Positions 1 to 9,444 of a DNA stretch of 64,000 nt are shown piece after piece (positions within the stretch are counted from its first letter, which is position 1; every line of letters begins with the position of its first letter). The DNA comes from CAVOGJ01 sp963700865. Its GTDB lineage: Bacteria > Planctomycetota > Planctomycetia > Pirellulales > Pirellulaceae. Location: contig CAVOZC010000002.1 in NCBI GenBank assembly GCA_963700865.1, positions 124,001-188,000 of the forward strand, given 5' to 3'. The notes below the pieces were generated by a model. It was not told the origin of the DNA. It made no database searches and saw nothing but the letters and a program-made list of their open reading frames with translations. Position numbers and translations under genes: made by a program.

Positions 1-1162
1 AGGCGCGGCCAAGACGCGCACATCCGCAATCTGAGGCAGGCCACGCAGACGATTCTCGATCTCCAGCGGCTGGACCTTATTTCCCCCGACATTGATCATG
101 TCGCCACGACGACCGGCGAAATAGACACGGTCTCCCTCGATCCGGACGAGGTCGCCAGTGGCAAACCAGCCCGACGGGTCAAAACGGTCGGCGGCCGGCA
201 GCGCGCGATCGTAGGCCTCCATCGCGTGGGCGGGACGCACGAATAACTGGTTGTCTTCCACCTTCAGTTCCACCCCCTCGGCTGTTGGCTGCTCCAGTAA
301 CTGCGCGGGAAAACCGGCACGTCCATCGCTTACGGAAAAGCAGCGACCCAACTCGGTTGTGGCGTAAATGTGAATCATCCGCGCGGTAGGAAAGATGCCG
401 TGCAAGGCATCGAGGATCTGTTGGTCAATCGCCTCGCCGCCGAGCGTGATCTGTTGCAGACGCACTTGCCGCAGTTGCTGCCGCTCGGCAAACAGGACCA
501 GTCGTCGCCAATAGGAAGGGGTGGCCGAGGCGTGATCGACATGCCGCTGCCAGCATCAACTCCACCACTTCGTCGGGTGCCGCACCGCTCGCCGCGATGG
601 CCAGGGTGCCGTGATTCAGCAGTGCCTGCAACATCACCTGCAAACCGGCGTAGAGGTGCAATCGATACGTGAGCAGCCACCGCTGCGGCTGGTCGGTGAT
701 GCGCACGGGTCGCGCCAGCGACTGCCAGGTGTGACGAGCCGCCTTGGGCTGACCCTCTGTGCCTGACGTTAAAATCGTGACCGCTGCGGTCGTCGGCTCG
801 GGCCCCGCATCGCGAACGTCGCAGGGCAGCCATTGCCAGCTCGCCGCGGAGTCCTCCGTCGGGGCGCATCGCAACACAAACGCCAGTTTCAGTTGAACCG
901 CCGCGTCCTTAACGGCATCGTGGGGCAGCTGATCGTCGAAAAGAAAGGCGGCCGCTTCGAGCTCGTCGAGGGCTGCCAACGCGGCGACGCCCTCCGCAGT
1001 GGGCGGCAGCAGCAGTCCGATCCGTTGCCGGCGGAGGGGAGCCAGTTGTTGGACCAGCCTCCGCGTGGCCTCCGCCAATTGGCCCCAGGTCGTACTTCCG
1101 GACGACGTGACCACTGCCGGGGCTTGTGGGTGAACGGCCGAGGTGATCGCTGTGTGCAACAT
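1..1162 (-). CDS. AMP-binding acyl-CoA synthetase/ligase family protein (partial, frameshifted)
   Basis: ANL-superfamily adenylating enzyme, which activates a carboxylic acid as acyl-AMP and usually transfers it to CoA or a carrier protein. The N-terminal part has the phosphate-binding loop (TILTSGTEGQPKAA, about residues 130-143). The C-terminal part, in another frame, has YATTELGRCF and the hinge/lysine region GRRGDMINVGGNKVQPLEIE. A single-base frameshift near position 540 separates the two frames, and the C-terminus runs off the left edge. The ATG lies 3 bases after the stop of the DUF1080 gene, so the two are probably co-transcribed. The protein is shorter than typical fatty-acyl-CoA synthetases and resembles the small O-succinylbenzoate/acyl-AMP ligase type. 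The substrate cannot be told. Confidence 0.75.
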
Positions 1163-1165
1163 CGT

Positions 1166-1956
1166 TCAGGGCACCTGGGCAGGGGGAGTGGCCGTCTCGG
1201 TCCGCGGTGGTTTCTCGACGGAAACTGGCCTCCACACCAGGTTCCGCAATTCGGCCGTCGTTTCGAAACTGCAAATTCCCAATGGTCGACTGAGTTCCAC
1301 TTCGGCACGGACGCTGACGGGCCGCTTGCCCAGCTCGCAATCGACGATTCGATCGTCGTCGATCCAGGCCTCGAACAAGCCGGGGGTCACTCGCAGCCGC
1401 ACGGTGTACCAGCGTCCCAGCTCGAACTTGCGATAGCGGGTCGTTTCATTTTCCGAGGCATCATACCCGGCGATGCAGGAGATACCGACGACACCACCTC
1501 CCCAGCCGCCAATGATCAGGCTGGCGTGCGCCTGCCGATAGGGGAAGGTCAGGCCACAGAAAAAGTCCGTCCCCGCGACGCGTCGCGCCTCGACCTGAAG
1601 CTCGTAATCACACGTGGGGAAGGGCGGGCGGGCGTCGCGCGTGATGCCCGTCAGGGGCCGGCCCATGGGGAGGATCAACCGTCCATCTTGAACCTCCACT
1701 GGCGCCTCGCCGCCGAACTTGGTCTGCTGCCAGCCGTTCAGGTCGTGGCCGTTCCAGAGGGGTCGCCATTCTAGCTGGTCGGCGGGATCCCGAGTCGACG
1801 CGCCACCTGACCGGGAGACGGCCGCACCTCCTGCGCCACGACGGGCGCACGGCTGCACAGCAGCAGCCCGATCATCAACAGACCCCAGAGCACCCGCCCG
1901 GTAAAGCCTTGCCCGCTGGCGCGGCAGGACGATCTGGTGGTCATGGCGCGCGGCAT
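1166..1956 (-). CDS. Secreted DUF1080 (3-keto-disaccharide hydrolase-like) protein, frameshifted
   Basis: The concanavalin-like DUF1080 domain is recognisable from LEWRPLWNGHDLNGWQ at its start, then a beta-rich body with FFCGLTFPY, IIGGWGGGVVGIS, and W/Y-rich strands. Members are extracytoplasmic and are linked to glycoside binding or cleavage. The signal peptide (core VLWGLLMIGLLLCSRAPVVAQ) is in a different frame from the domain, with a one-base break near 1775-1800. Reconstructed, the protein starts at ATG 1956 or 1944. It is followed immediately by the acyl-CoA synthetase-like gene and preceded by the nucleotide-sugar genes on the same strand. The in-frame part alone would lack an export signal, so a sequencing indel is the simpler explanation. 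Confidence 0.7.
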
Positions 1957-2021
1957 GGCGAGGGCGCCCTCATCTGGGACAGGAACACAAGCGATGGGAC
2001 CGGGAGAGGGAGCTCGCGACA

Positions 2022-2996
2022 TCAATAGTTGGGCGTGGGGGGGCGATAGCTGTCAAAGTCGATGGAGCGAAACCAGGCGATGGTCTTGGCGAGTCCTTCT
2101 TCCAAGGGGATCTTTGGTTCCCAGCCGAGATGCCGCTTTGCCAGATCGATGACCGGTCTGCGGCGCGTCGGATCGTCTTTCGGTAGCGGCAATTCGATCA
2201 ATTTGGACTTTGATCCGGACAGACGCAGCGTCAACTCGGCCAATTGACGAATCGTAAATTCTCCCGGGTTGCCGATATTGACCGGACCGATGAAATCGTC
2301 GGGGCCGTTCATCATGCGAATCATGCCCTCGATCAAATCGTCGCGATAACAGAACGACCGCGTCTGCGAGCCGTCGCCGAAAAGCGTGATGTCCTCATCG
2401 TGCAGTGCCTGGCGGATGAAGTTGGAAACGACTCGACCGTCGAACGGGTGCATGCGGGGACCGTAGGTATTGAAAATGCGGACGATCCGCATGTTGACTT
2501 TGTTCATGCGATGGTAGTCCATGAACAGGGTCTCGGCGGCCCGTTTGCCCTCGTCGTAACAAGCGCGGCGCCGATCGGGTTGACACAGCCGCGATAGTCC
2601 TCGGGCTGCGGATGCACTTCCGGATCGCCATAGACTTCACTGGTCGAGGCCTGCAGGACTTTGGCATGACAACGCTTGGCCATGCCCAGCACATTGATGG
2701 CTCCCATCACCGATGTCTTCATCGTCTTGATCGGGTTGTACTGGTAGTGGCCCGGTGCCGCTGGGCAAGCCAGATTGTAGATCTCGTCCACCTCGAGAAA
2801 GATCGGTACGCGTAATGTCGTGCCGAATCAGTTCGAAGTTGGGACGATCCAGCAGGTGCGCGACATTGGCTTTCTGGCTGGTGAAGAAGTTGTCCAGGCA
2901 GATCACGTCGTGACCGTCAGCGACCAGTCGCTCGCAGAGATGCGAGCCGAGAAAGCCGGCCCCGCCGGTGACGAGAATGCGCTTGATCGTACTCAC
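2022..2996 (-). CDS. UDP-glucuronate decarboxylase-like NAD-dependent epimerase/dehydratase (two frameshifts)
   Basis: Extended short-chain dehydrogenase that should convert UDP-glucuronate to UDP-xylose in the cytoplasm, supplying surface glycans. The GTG-started N-terminus has the Rossmann motif TGGAGFLGSHLCERL. The middle has EIYNLACPA and STSEVYGDPEVHPQPEDY. Next come the catalytic YxxxK (CYDEGKRAAE) and IRIVRIFNTYGPRM-type sequence, then GRVVSNFI, all typical of the UXS family. The reading frame changes near 2805 and near 2570. Joined, the protein is about 320 residues, normal for the family. It lies between GDP-fucose synthase and a DUF1080 gene on the same strand. UDP-glucose epimerase-like activities are possible, but the STSEVYGDP and NTYGPRM patterns favour decarboxylase. 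Confidence 0.85.
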
Positions 2997-3070
2997 AGTT
3001 ATTCGCTTTCAAGGATAAAGTTAAGTGGTTGCCGAATGCGGCCTGCCCGCCCCCGCGTCGCTGTCCCGCT

Positions 3071-4030
3071 TCAATCGGCCGCCGAGGATGTGGTTTCGGT
3101 CGTTTGCTGACAAAACCAGCGATAAGTTGCCGCGATCCCCTCCGCGAGTTCGATGGTGTGCCGCCAGCCGAGGGCGTGCAGGCGGGCCACGTCGAGCATC
3201 TTGCGCGGGGTCCCGTCGGGTTTCGCCGTATCGAACACGATGTTGGCCTGCGGACTGACGATGTCTCGCACCATTTCCGCGAGCTCACGGATGGTCAAAT
3301 CCGTGCCCGTGCCCACGTTAATCGTCTGCGGATCGCTGTAGTTGCGGAGCAGAAACAGGCAGGCTTCCGCTAGGTCGTCGACGTGAAGAAACTCGCGACG
3401 CGGCGTCCCCGATCCCCAGACAATCACATCGTTTCCGTCCCGTTTGGCCTCGTGGAACTTTCGTATCAGGGCGGGCAAGACATGGGAACTGGTCAAATCA
3501 AAGTTGTCCCCGGGGCCGTAGAGATTGGTGGGCATGGCGGAAATAAAATCACAGCCGTACTGCTCGCGGTACGCCTGGCAGGAGAGGACGCCCGAGATCT
3601 TGGCGATCGCATAGGCATAGTTGGTTAGCTCCAAAGGGCCGGTAAGCAGGTAGTCCTCCCGGATCGGCTGCGGACAATCGCGGGGGTAGATGCACGAGCT
3701 GCCAAGATAAAGCAACTTGGTCACATCGTACTGCCAGGCGGCGCGAAGGACGGTCGCGTGGATCAGCAGGTTGTCGTACAGGAACTCAGCGGGCCGCGTC
3801 GAGTTGGCAATGATGCCACCCACGGTGCCCGCCACGTGGATGACAAATTCGGGACGGTGCGTTTCGAACCAGCGGTCGACGTCGGCCTGAGTGCGCAAGT
3901 CGAGGGTCTGCCGCGAGGCCGTTAAAATATTGGTAAAGCCGTGCTTCCGCAGGCAGCGAACCACGGCCGAGCCGACCAGTCCGCGGTGTCCGGTCACAAA
4001 GATTCTCGCTTGCAGGGGCATATCCATCAT
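3071..4030 (-). CDS. fcl: GDP-L-fucose synthase (GDP-4-keto-6-deoxymannose epimerase/reductase)
   Basis: Makes GDP-L-fucose from GDP-4-keto-6-deoxy-D-mannose with NADPH, in the cytoplasm, for surface polysaccharide. At 319 residues it has the usual length. The N-terminal Rossmann motif is TGHRGLVGSAVVR (about residues 13-25). It is followed by GSSCIYP with the active-site Ser/Cys, the catalytic YAYAIAK (YxxxK), MPTNLYGPGDNFD and a C-terminal REFLHVDDLAEA segment. All are family signatures. The start could be either of the first ATGs (4030 or 4021). It lies about 75 bases upstream of the UXS-like gene on the same strand, suggesting a small nucleotide-sugar operon. Confidence 0.93.
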   Translation of the reverse strand: MMDMPLQARIFVTGHRGLVGSAVVRCLRKHGFTNILTASRQTLDLRTQADVDRWFETHRPEFVIHVAGTVGGIIANSTRPAEFLYDNLLIHATVLRAAWQYDVTKLLYLGSSCIYPRDCPQPIREDYLLTGPLELTNYAYAIAKISGVLSCQAYREQYGCDFISAMPTNLYGPGDNFDLTSSHVLPALIRKFHEAKRDGNDVIVWGSGTPRREFLHVDDLAEACLFLLRNYSDPQTINVGTGTDLTIRELAEMVRDIVSPQANIVFDTAKPDGTPRKMLDVARLHALGWRHTIELAEGIAATYRWFCQQTTETTSSAAD

Positions 4031-4108
4031 GTCTTAGACTTTCCATCAAACGCGAGCTTCGGCGGCCGGTTACCAACACGATGGTAGGAGAACTGGCAGT
4101 CGTTCACG

Positions 4109-4567
4109 CTACTTCTTTCCCAGCCGGCGTTGTGATTGAAAAAACTGGCTCAACAAGCCACCGCACTCTTCCGCCAGTAAGCCACCCACAAATTCGCATT
4201 GGTGGTTCAGTCGCATGTCGGAGAGGAGTCGATACAGGGATTCGACGGCACCCGCTTTCGGGTCGTGGGCCCCGAACACGACGCGGGGGATGCGGGCCTG
4301 GAGGATCGCTCCGGCGCACATCGGACATGGCTCCAGCGTAACGTAAAGCGTGCATTCATTCAGCCGCCAGCTGCCGAGCGATTCGGCCGCCTGGGTGATG
4401 GCAATCATTTCGGCGTGAGCCGTGGGATCGCGGAGCGCTTCCCGCTGATTATGAGCCGCCGCGATGATGTGCTCGCCCGCCGTGATAATGGCGCCAACCG
4501 GGACCTCGTTCTCGCGGGCGGCCTGGTTCGCCTCCGCGAGCGCCCGCAACATCATGGCTTGATCCAT
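4109..4567 (-). CDS. tadA: tRNA-specific adenosine deaminase TadA
   Basis: Deaminates A34 to inosine in tRNA-Arg(ACG), a zinc-dependent and normally essential reaction. The 152-residue protein has both zinc/catalytic signatures of the cytidine-deaminase fold: TAHAE (His ligand and proton-shuttle Glu) and EPCPMCAGAI (two Cys ligands). NEVPVGAII near the N-terminus and the FxGAHDPKAGAVESL region are TadA-specific rather than guanine deaminase-like. Its stop lies about 80 bases before the GDP-fucose synthase start on the same strand. In many bacteria the SRP RNA gene lies beside tadA. I looked for it upstream and could not recognise it. Confidence 0.93.
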   Translation of the reverse strand: MDQAMMLRALAEANQAARENEVPVGAIITAGEHIIAAAHNQREALRDPTAHAEMIAITQAAESLGSWRLNECTLYVTLEPCPMCAGAILQARIPRVVFGAHDPKAGAVESLYRLLSDMRLNHQCEFVGGLLAEECGGLLSQFFQSQRRLGKK

Positions 4568-4833
4568 TAAGGTCCTCTTCGCCGATTTTCAGGAGCGGCG
4601 GTCCTGCCGGGGTCGGCAGGCACTGATAGCGGTGAAATCCGTGTTTCCCCTGCCCGCGGTGGGCGTGAATTGCTCTAGCGCCCAGGGGACCTCCCATGGT
4701 ACTGTTTGGGGGCCCACAGGCAACGCAGGATAACCGCCGCTCGGAGCGTTCGGCGGCGATTTCCCCAAGAACCGTGTCCAGATGTCGGCCCCCGGGGTCG
4801 CATTTCCTCGTGGGAACGCAGGCAGGCGAAACC

Positions 4834-5625
4834 ATGCGAATCACGATGTCCCTTCTTTTTTGCCCCCGGTTCCTCCGGTATCTGGTCTCCCTGCTTGCCA
4901 TTACGCTTGCCCACGGTCCGTGCCAGGCCGTCGAGTTTCGCGTGAAATCCTCGGTCCACGTGGAAGGGCAGCAGGCCCCGCTTCACGAGAGCACCACCTA
5001 TTTCCTCGGGAAAGACGTCTACGATCTCCCGCAAGACGCTGGGCGACAGTCGTTGTGGCTGGACCGCGACGCACAGATGGTCACCATCTACGATCCGCCA
5101 CGAAACGCCGCCTGCCAGGTCTCGGTCGACGAGGCCTTTCGGACCGTGGCCGCGATCACCGTTCGTTCCGCCGAATTGCCCCCCTTCGTGCAGTTTGCCG
5201 CCCGGCCGGCCTTCAAGAAAGACTGGCAACCGGTGTCCGAAACCCTGCGACTCTCAGCCGAGCCCATGAGCTATGTCGTCGCCACGGTCAAGCCGGAGCA
5301 GGCAGAAGCGATCAGGGCTTATCGAGATTTTGCCGACTGGACCGCGCGTCTGAACGCGACTTGCGTCGGTGGTCTGCCGCCCGGGGCCCGGTTGGTCCTG
5401 AACGAGTCGTTGCTGGCGATCGAGCGCTTGCCAAGCCAGGTCGAATTGCACCGATCTGCCGGCGAACCCTCGTTAACCAGTCGGCATCAGTACACTTGGC
5501 GCATTGATCAAGATGCGCTCGCCGACATCGAACGTTTGCGCCAGCAAATCGCGTCGGCCACCCCCATCGATCTGGTGGCTCTCCGCGTGGCGAACGCCAC
5601 GCCCCCAGCGTCGCCGCCGCATTAG
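4834..5625 (+). CDS. Secreted protein of unknown function
   Basis: About 263 residues, starting at ATG 4834. The open frame extends further upstream, but only this start puts a signal peptide at the N-terminus (core YLVSLLAITLAHGPCQA, cleavage before VEFRVKSS). The mature part has alternating beta-type sequence, including YFLGKDVYDLPQ and VTIYDPPRNAACQVSVDEA, and no catalytic motif that I recognise. The C-terminus is Pro/Ala-rich. It reads like a conserved planctomycete hypothetical exported protein. It is divergent from tadA and about 220 bases upstream of the DUF6807 gene on the same strand. Confidence 0.65.
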   Translation: MRITMSLLFCPRFLRYLVSLLAITLAHGPCQAVEFRVKSSVHVEGQQAPLHESTTYFLGKDVYDLPQDAGRQSLWLDRDAQMVTIYDPPRNAACQVSVDEAFRTVAAITVRSAELPPFVQFAARPAFKKDWQPVSETLRLSAEPMSYVVATVKPEQAEAIRAYRDFADWTARLNATCVGGLPPGARLVLNESLLAIERLPSQVELHRSAGEPSLTSRHQYTWRIDQDALADIERLRQQIASATPIDLVALRVANATPPASPPH

Positions 5626-5842
5626 ACTCCACTCATGCAGGCCGGCGGCCGTCCTTGTGCCCCCTGGGGAACCGGTTGTGGCTGCAGGCCGCGGCGGCGG
5701 TTCTGGGTCGGTGCCGCACCCGCGCTGCGAGTCCGTCAAGACGGTCGGCTTATCGACAACCGGCGGATGCAAGGTCTAAAATGAGGGCTTGGTCGCGACC
5801 GCCGCGCCGTTTCCCGCCGTCTTCCAGGAGCGCTGATCCCCC

Positions 5843-6874
5843 ATGGGCAGCATGCAAATAATTTCCCTGATATTGCCCCTGGTGATCGGGCTGGCCATCG
5901 GGTCGAACCTCCCGGCCACCGACATCCAGCTCGAGCGGGAGGGAGACGTGGTCCATGTGACCGTCGATGGCAAGCCGTTCACCGACTATCTTGCCAACTC
6001 GGGACGCAATCCGGCCTTGTGGCCCGTGATCGGCCCGACAGGCGTCGAAATGACGCGTGCTTATCCCTTTCGCGTCGATGTGCCGGGAGAAAAGACCGAC
6101 CATCCCCATCATCGCTCGCTCTGGTTTTCTCACGGGGATGTCGACGGCGTCAATTACTGGAACGAACCGAGCGAAGATTTTCAGCAGTCACGCGGGTTTG
6201 GCCGAATCGTACATCGTGAGTTTCTCAAGATTCAGTCCGGTGACGAGCCGCTGCTGATGACCCGCAATGAGTGGCTGAATTCGCGCGATGAAAAACAACT
6301 GACCGATTACCGCACCGTCGCTTTCGGGGCCGATGACAAGTGCCGCTGGATTGACTTCGATATCCGCCTGGTCAACGACGGAACCGAACCAGTGAAGATC
6401 GGCGACACCAAAGAAGGTACGTTCGCCGTGCGGGTCGCCGGTTGGTTGAGAGGCGATGCGGGCGGTACCATCGTGAACAACGCCGGCGTCACCGATAAGG
6501 ACACGTGGGGTAAGGCGGCCTCATGGGTCGATTACCACGGTGAGCATGAAGGCCAACGCCTGGGGATCGCCATCCTTAACCATCCGAGCAGCTTCCGATT
6601 TCCCACCTTCTGGCACGTCCGCACATACGGGCTGTTTGCCGCCAACGTGTTCGGGCTGCATAACTTTAAGAACTCGGAAGACGAGGATGGGTCGTACGTT
6701 ATCCAGCCGGGTGAATCGCTGATATTCTGCTACCGCGTGCTGCTGCACCAAGGCGACGAGCAAGAAGGGCGTGTTCCCGAGCTGTTCGTCGACTACGCGA
6801 AAGTCGACAAAACGCTGGAAACGGAAAAGGAATTTACGAAACTCCTCTCCGAACCCACCGTCGATACCCCCTGA
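5843..6874 (+). CDS. Exported DUF6807 (PmoA-like) family protein
   Basis: A 343-residue exported protein. The N-terminal hydrophobic segment IISLILPLVIGLAIG acts as signal peptide. The hallmark of the family is the region with PGEKTDHPHHRSLWFSHG, followed by VDGVNYWNE. Later conserved segments are WVDYHGEHEGQRLGIAILNHP and FWHVRTYGLFAANVFG. These proteins are often labelled 'methane oxygenase PmoA', but that label is historical and no methane oxidation is implied. They usually appear among planctomycete and Bacteroidetes sugar-degradation genes. An AGGAG ribosome-binding site lies 12 bases before the ATG. The His-rich motif suggests metal or sugar binding, which is inference only. Confidence 0.85.
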   Translation: MGSMQIISLILPLVIGLAIGSNLPATDIQLEREGDVVHVTVDGKPFTDYLANSGRNPALWPVIGPTGVEMTRAYPFRVDVPGEKTDHPHHRSLWFSHGDVDGVNYWNEPSEDFQQSRGFGRIVHREFLKIQSGDEPLLMTRNEWLNSRDEKQLTDYRTVAFGADDKCRWIDFDIRLVNDGTEPVKIGDTKEGTFAVRVAGWLRGDAGGTIVNNAGVTDKDTWGKAASWVDYHGEHEGQRLGIAILNHPSSFRFPTFWHVRTYGLFAANVFGLHNFKNSEDEDGSYVIQPGESLIFCYRVLLHQGDEQEGRVPELFVDYAKVDKTLETEKEFTKLLSEPTVDTP

Positions 6875-7041
6875 TCCGAGCGCGGCGAGCCTGGGCAACG
6901 GCCCGTTGTCCATGAAGATTTGACATTCTTCTTTAGGACAAAGTCCCGCAGCCGCGGATTTTGTGTGCCGGATCTTGCCGCGTGCGCGCCTGAAGACGTC
7001 CGCTACGGTTGCAGCGGTAACCCCTAAGGTCTCCGCAAAAG

Positions 7042-7069
7042 TTTGATTCGCATGTATTTTATCTAGAAT
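7042..7069 (+). promoter_or_regulatory. Possible sigma-70-type promoter
   Basis: TTTGAT (7042-7047), a 16-base spacer and TAGAAT (7064-7069) in a locally AT-rich stretch upstream of the small conserved gene at 7130. The -10 box is a good match; the -35 box is weak. Pattern match only. Confidence 0.3.
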
Positions 7070-7129
7070 ATCCAGCTAACCCAGGCTCGCAGGTTGGTCG
7101 ATATTCTTAGTGTTCCCGGGGAGTTTGAC

Positions 7130-7483
7130 ATGCCACGCGAACTGCCCGATTCCGAGGCCGGCAAGAAGGAGAAATTACCCCGCATGTTGGCGAATGACGA
7201 ATGCATCGACAGCCTCGAATCGCTACGTGATTACGTCTATTCGAAGTTGTGCGAATGCGATCAGTTGGAGCCCGGCGTTTTCATGATGACGGAACACATT
7301 TTGGCTCGTGGAGAGGAACCGTGCGGCATCCACTTTTGCATCCACGGACCACGCAGTGTGAAGTACACCGCCATTTGGGAAACGGATCGAAACTCCATTC
7401 TGTTTTACGGACCGACCGGCGAACGATATCACAAGACGCAACTTAAAGAAGCACCGCAACTCGCCAGGGCGACGGGAGCTTAA
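7130..7483 (+). CDS. Small conserved hypothetical protein upstream of csrA
   Basis: Likely start is ATG 7130 (MPRELPDSEAGKK), preceded by GGGGAG; an in-frame ATG exists at 7094. About 117 residues, acidic, soluble, with no signal peptide or membrane segment. Conserved-looking parts are the helical CIDSLESLRDYVYSKLCECDQLEPG and a beta-rich half with EEPCGIHFCIHGPRSVKYTAIWE. That half ends in a short FYGPTGERYHKTQL motif. I do not recognise a named domain. It lies about 180 bases upstream of csrA on the same strand, so the two may share regulation. Confidence 0.65.
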   Translation: MPRELPDSEAGKKEKLPRMLANDECIDSLESLRDYVYSKLCECDQLEPGVFMMTEHILARGEEPCGIHFCIHGPRSVKYTAIWETDRNSILFYGPTGERYHKTQLKEAPQLARATGA

Positions 7484-7650
7484 GCACGCAGCGACTGGAT
7501 ATGGAGAGATCGTTCGTCGGAGAGAGAGCCACGGTGACGAGGCAAACCGTCACGCTGAGGAAGAGTTTTGCGGCATCATTATTTTTAAACGTGATTGTTC
7601 GGAACGGCTTCCGACAATCTCGATAACACGCTTTTTTAGCGGTTTCATAT

Positions 7651-7660
7651 ACACGGAGGT
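7651..7660 (+). promoter_or_regulatory. Putative CsrA-binding site overlapping the csrA ribosome-binding site
   Basis: ACACGGAGGT fits the CsrA/RsmA RNA-recognition consensus ACAnGGAnGU at every fixed position and contains the Shine-Dalgarno GGAGG (7655-7659), 7 bases before the csrA ATG. Binding here would block ribosome access, as known for csrA autorepression in Escherichia coli. Two further GGA triplets lie in the leader near 7502-7526. Confidence 0.6.
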
Positions 7661-7666
7661 TAAGGC

Positions 7667-7843
7667 ATGTTGGTACTATCTCGGAAACAGACCGAGCGGA
7701 TAAAGCTTGGTGATTCCATCGTGGTCACAGTCGTTCGCGTATCGGGTGACAAGGTGCGGCTCGGCATCGAAGCTCCGCCCGATGTGCTTGTCCTGAGAGA
7801 TGAGTTGGACACCGAGGTGACGACCGAGCGAAAGGCTGCCTGA
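7667..7843 (+). CDS. csrA: Carbon storage regulator CsrA
   Basis: A 58-residue RNA-binding translational regulator. The sequence opens MLVLSRKQTERIKLGD, followed by VRLGIEAPPDVLVLRDEL. This is the classic CsrA five-strand beta fold, with the RNA-contacting N-terminal LxLxRK and the central VRLGIEAP/V-x-R region. CsrA dimers bind GGA motifs in mRNA leaders and repress or stabilise transcripts controlling carbon storage, motility and biofilm. Strong GGAGG ribosome-binding site at 7655-7659 and an intrinsic terminator about 130 bases downstream. Confidence 0.95.
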   Translation: MLVLSRKQTERIKLGDSIVVTVVRVSGDKVRLGIEAPPDVLVLRDELDTEVTTERKAA

Positions 7844-7971
7844 CCCTCCCTTTCCCGGTGGGGATGTGCGGCTGGGCACATTCCCCGGTCCACCGGCTGG
7901 CATTCCCCCGTGCCGGCGACCGCAGAGGCTCAGCCTGCGACGGTGGTTCCCCTCAGCGTCCCGGGACGAAC

Positions 7972-8004
7972 GCCCGCTCACGATCACGTGAGCGGGCTTT
8001 TTTT
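7972..8004 (+). terminator. Intrinsic terminator downstream of csrA
   Basis: Perfect 10-bp stem GCCCGCTCAC / GTGAGCGGGC (7972-7981 with 7988-7997), 6-base loop, followed by seven T (7998-8004). Confidence 0.92.
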
Positions 8005-8148
8005 GTGCGCGAATCGTCCACGCGATCGGCCACTTGCCTGGAAGTCGCCGGGGGGCTTGTTTAAGATGGGGGGCAGGGGGAATCTTCGTCGCCCCACGCC
8101 CGCCCCGCCCTCCAGCCGTTCGCACCCACCTTTTCTGGAGTTGCCGCC

Positions 8149-9444
8149 ATGAGTTGCCCTGGCCTTCGGCTCGGTCGTCGCAATGTTCTCCGCACCGGTG
8201 TTGCCGGCGGGCTCGGTTTGGGCTTGGCAGACCTGTTGTTCCTGCGGCGTTCGTTGGGTGATGAGACACCGGTGGCGGCTCGTGCCCAGAGCGTGATTCA
8301 CATCTTCTTGCCAGGCGGAGTGGCACACCAGGAAACGTTCGACCCCAAACCGTACGCGCCGCTGGAATATCGTGGCGACCTGGGGGTCGTGAAGACAAAG
8401 ACGGGTGAGCATTTTTCCGCGGGGCTTCCCCAGCTGGCGGCCATTGCCGACAAGTTCACCGTCATCCGCTCGATGACCCATACGGACGCGGCGCATGAAC
8501 GGGGCGTCGAGCACATGTTTACCGGGTATCCGCCGAGCCCGGCCATCAGCTATCCGAGCATCGGCAGTGTGGTCAGCCATGAGCTGGGCCCGCGTAATCA
8601 TTTGCCGCCCTATGTATGCGTTCCGGACCAGCCCAACCCGTTCGCGGGCAGCGGCTATCTCAGTTCGGCGTACGCACCCTTCAGTCTTGGCGCCGACCCG
8701 GCGCGCGGTGACTTTCGCGTTCGGGACCTCAATTTACCATCGGGTGTGACTCCCGAGCGGTTCGCGCGGCGCCGTGAAGCGCTGGCCGCGATCAACGAGG
8801 GTTATGGATTGACCAGTACGGCTGACAATGTGGTCGCGATGAATGCGTTTTACGAGTGCGCGTATAGTCTTCTGGATTCGGTCGAGGCCCGCGAGGCATT
8901 TCAGCTTGCCGCGGAATCAAAGGAGATGCGAGATCGTTACGGCCGAAATGCCGCTGGCCAGCGGATGCTGATGGCGCGTTGACTGGTGCAGGCGGGTGTC
9001 CGACTGGTGACCTTAACGCATGGCGCCTGGGATATGCACAACCGGATCACGCCAAGCATGAGACGACTGCTGCCTGAACTCGATCGGGCGCTGACAGCCC
9101 TCATCAGCGACCTCGATGCCTCGGGGTTGTTGGACGAGACGCTGGTGATGGTGACCTCCGAGTTTGGCCGCACACCCAAGCTCAATCAAACGGCGGGTCG
9201 CGATCATTGGCCCCGCGTCTTCAGCGTCCTGCTGGCGGGTGGAGGTGTGCACCGCGGTCTGACGCATGGTGCGTCCAATGCAACGGCGGCGGAACCAGAA
9301 TCGGATCCGGTCTCGCCCGCGGACCTGGCCGCCACCGTGTACCATCAACTTGGAATCGATCCGGAACACGAATTGATGTCCGCCGGCAATCGACCCATCG
9401 AGATTGTGAAGGGCGGACACATTCTGCAGGAAATTCTCGCGTGA
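8149..9444 (+). CDS. DUF1501 secreted protein with an in-frame TGA
   Basis: DUF1501 proteins are sulfatase/alkaline-phosphatase-like exported proteins, abundant in planctomycetes and nearly always paired with DUF1549/DUF1553 cytochromes. Here the N-terminus is twin-arginine-like (RLGRRNVLRTGVAGGLGLG). The body has HIFLPGGVAHQETFDPK and THTDAAHERGVEHMFTGYPP. The second part has LVTLTHGAWDMHN, VTSEFGRTPKLNQTAGRDHWP and an ADLAATVYHQLGID C-terminus. A TGA at 8980-8982 interrupts the frame at MLMAR-stop-LVQAGVR, where the family normally has Arg (CGA to TGA is one change). The frame is continuous across it. It overlaps the next gene by 4 bases (GTGA). Confidence 0.88.

Noticed and set aside
4590..4830. 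SRP RNA (ffs) next to tadA
   Set aside because: The position is common for ffs, but I could not find the conserved helix-8 sequence on either strand.
6920..6925. TTGACA as promoter upstream of the 7130 gene
   Set aside because: No -10 box at suitable spacing; the AT-rich site at 7042-7069 is better.
8980..8982. TGA as selenocysteine codon in DUF1501
   Set aside because: The family has Arg there, not Cys, and no SECIS-like hairpin was noticed directly downstream; a point error or mutation is simpler.
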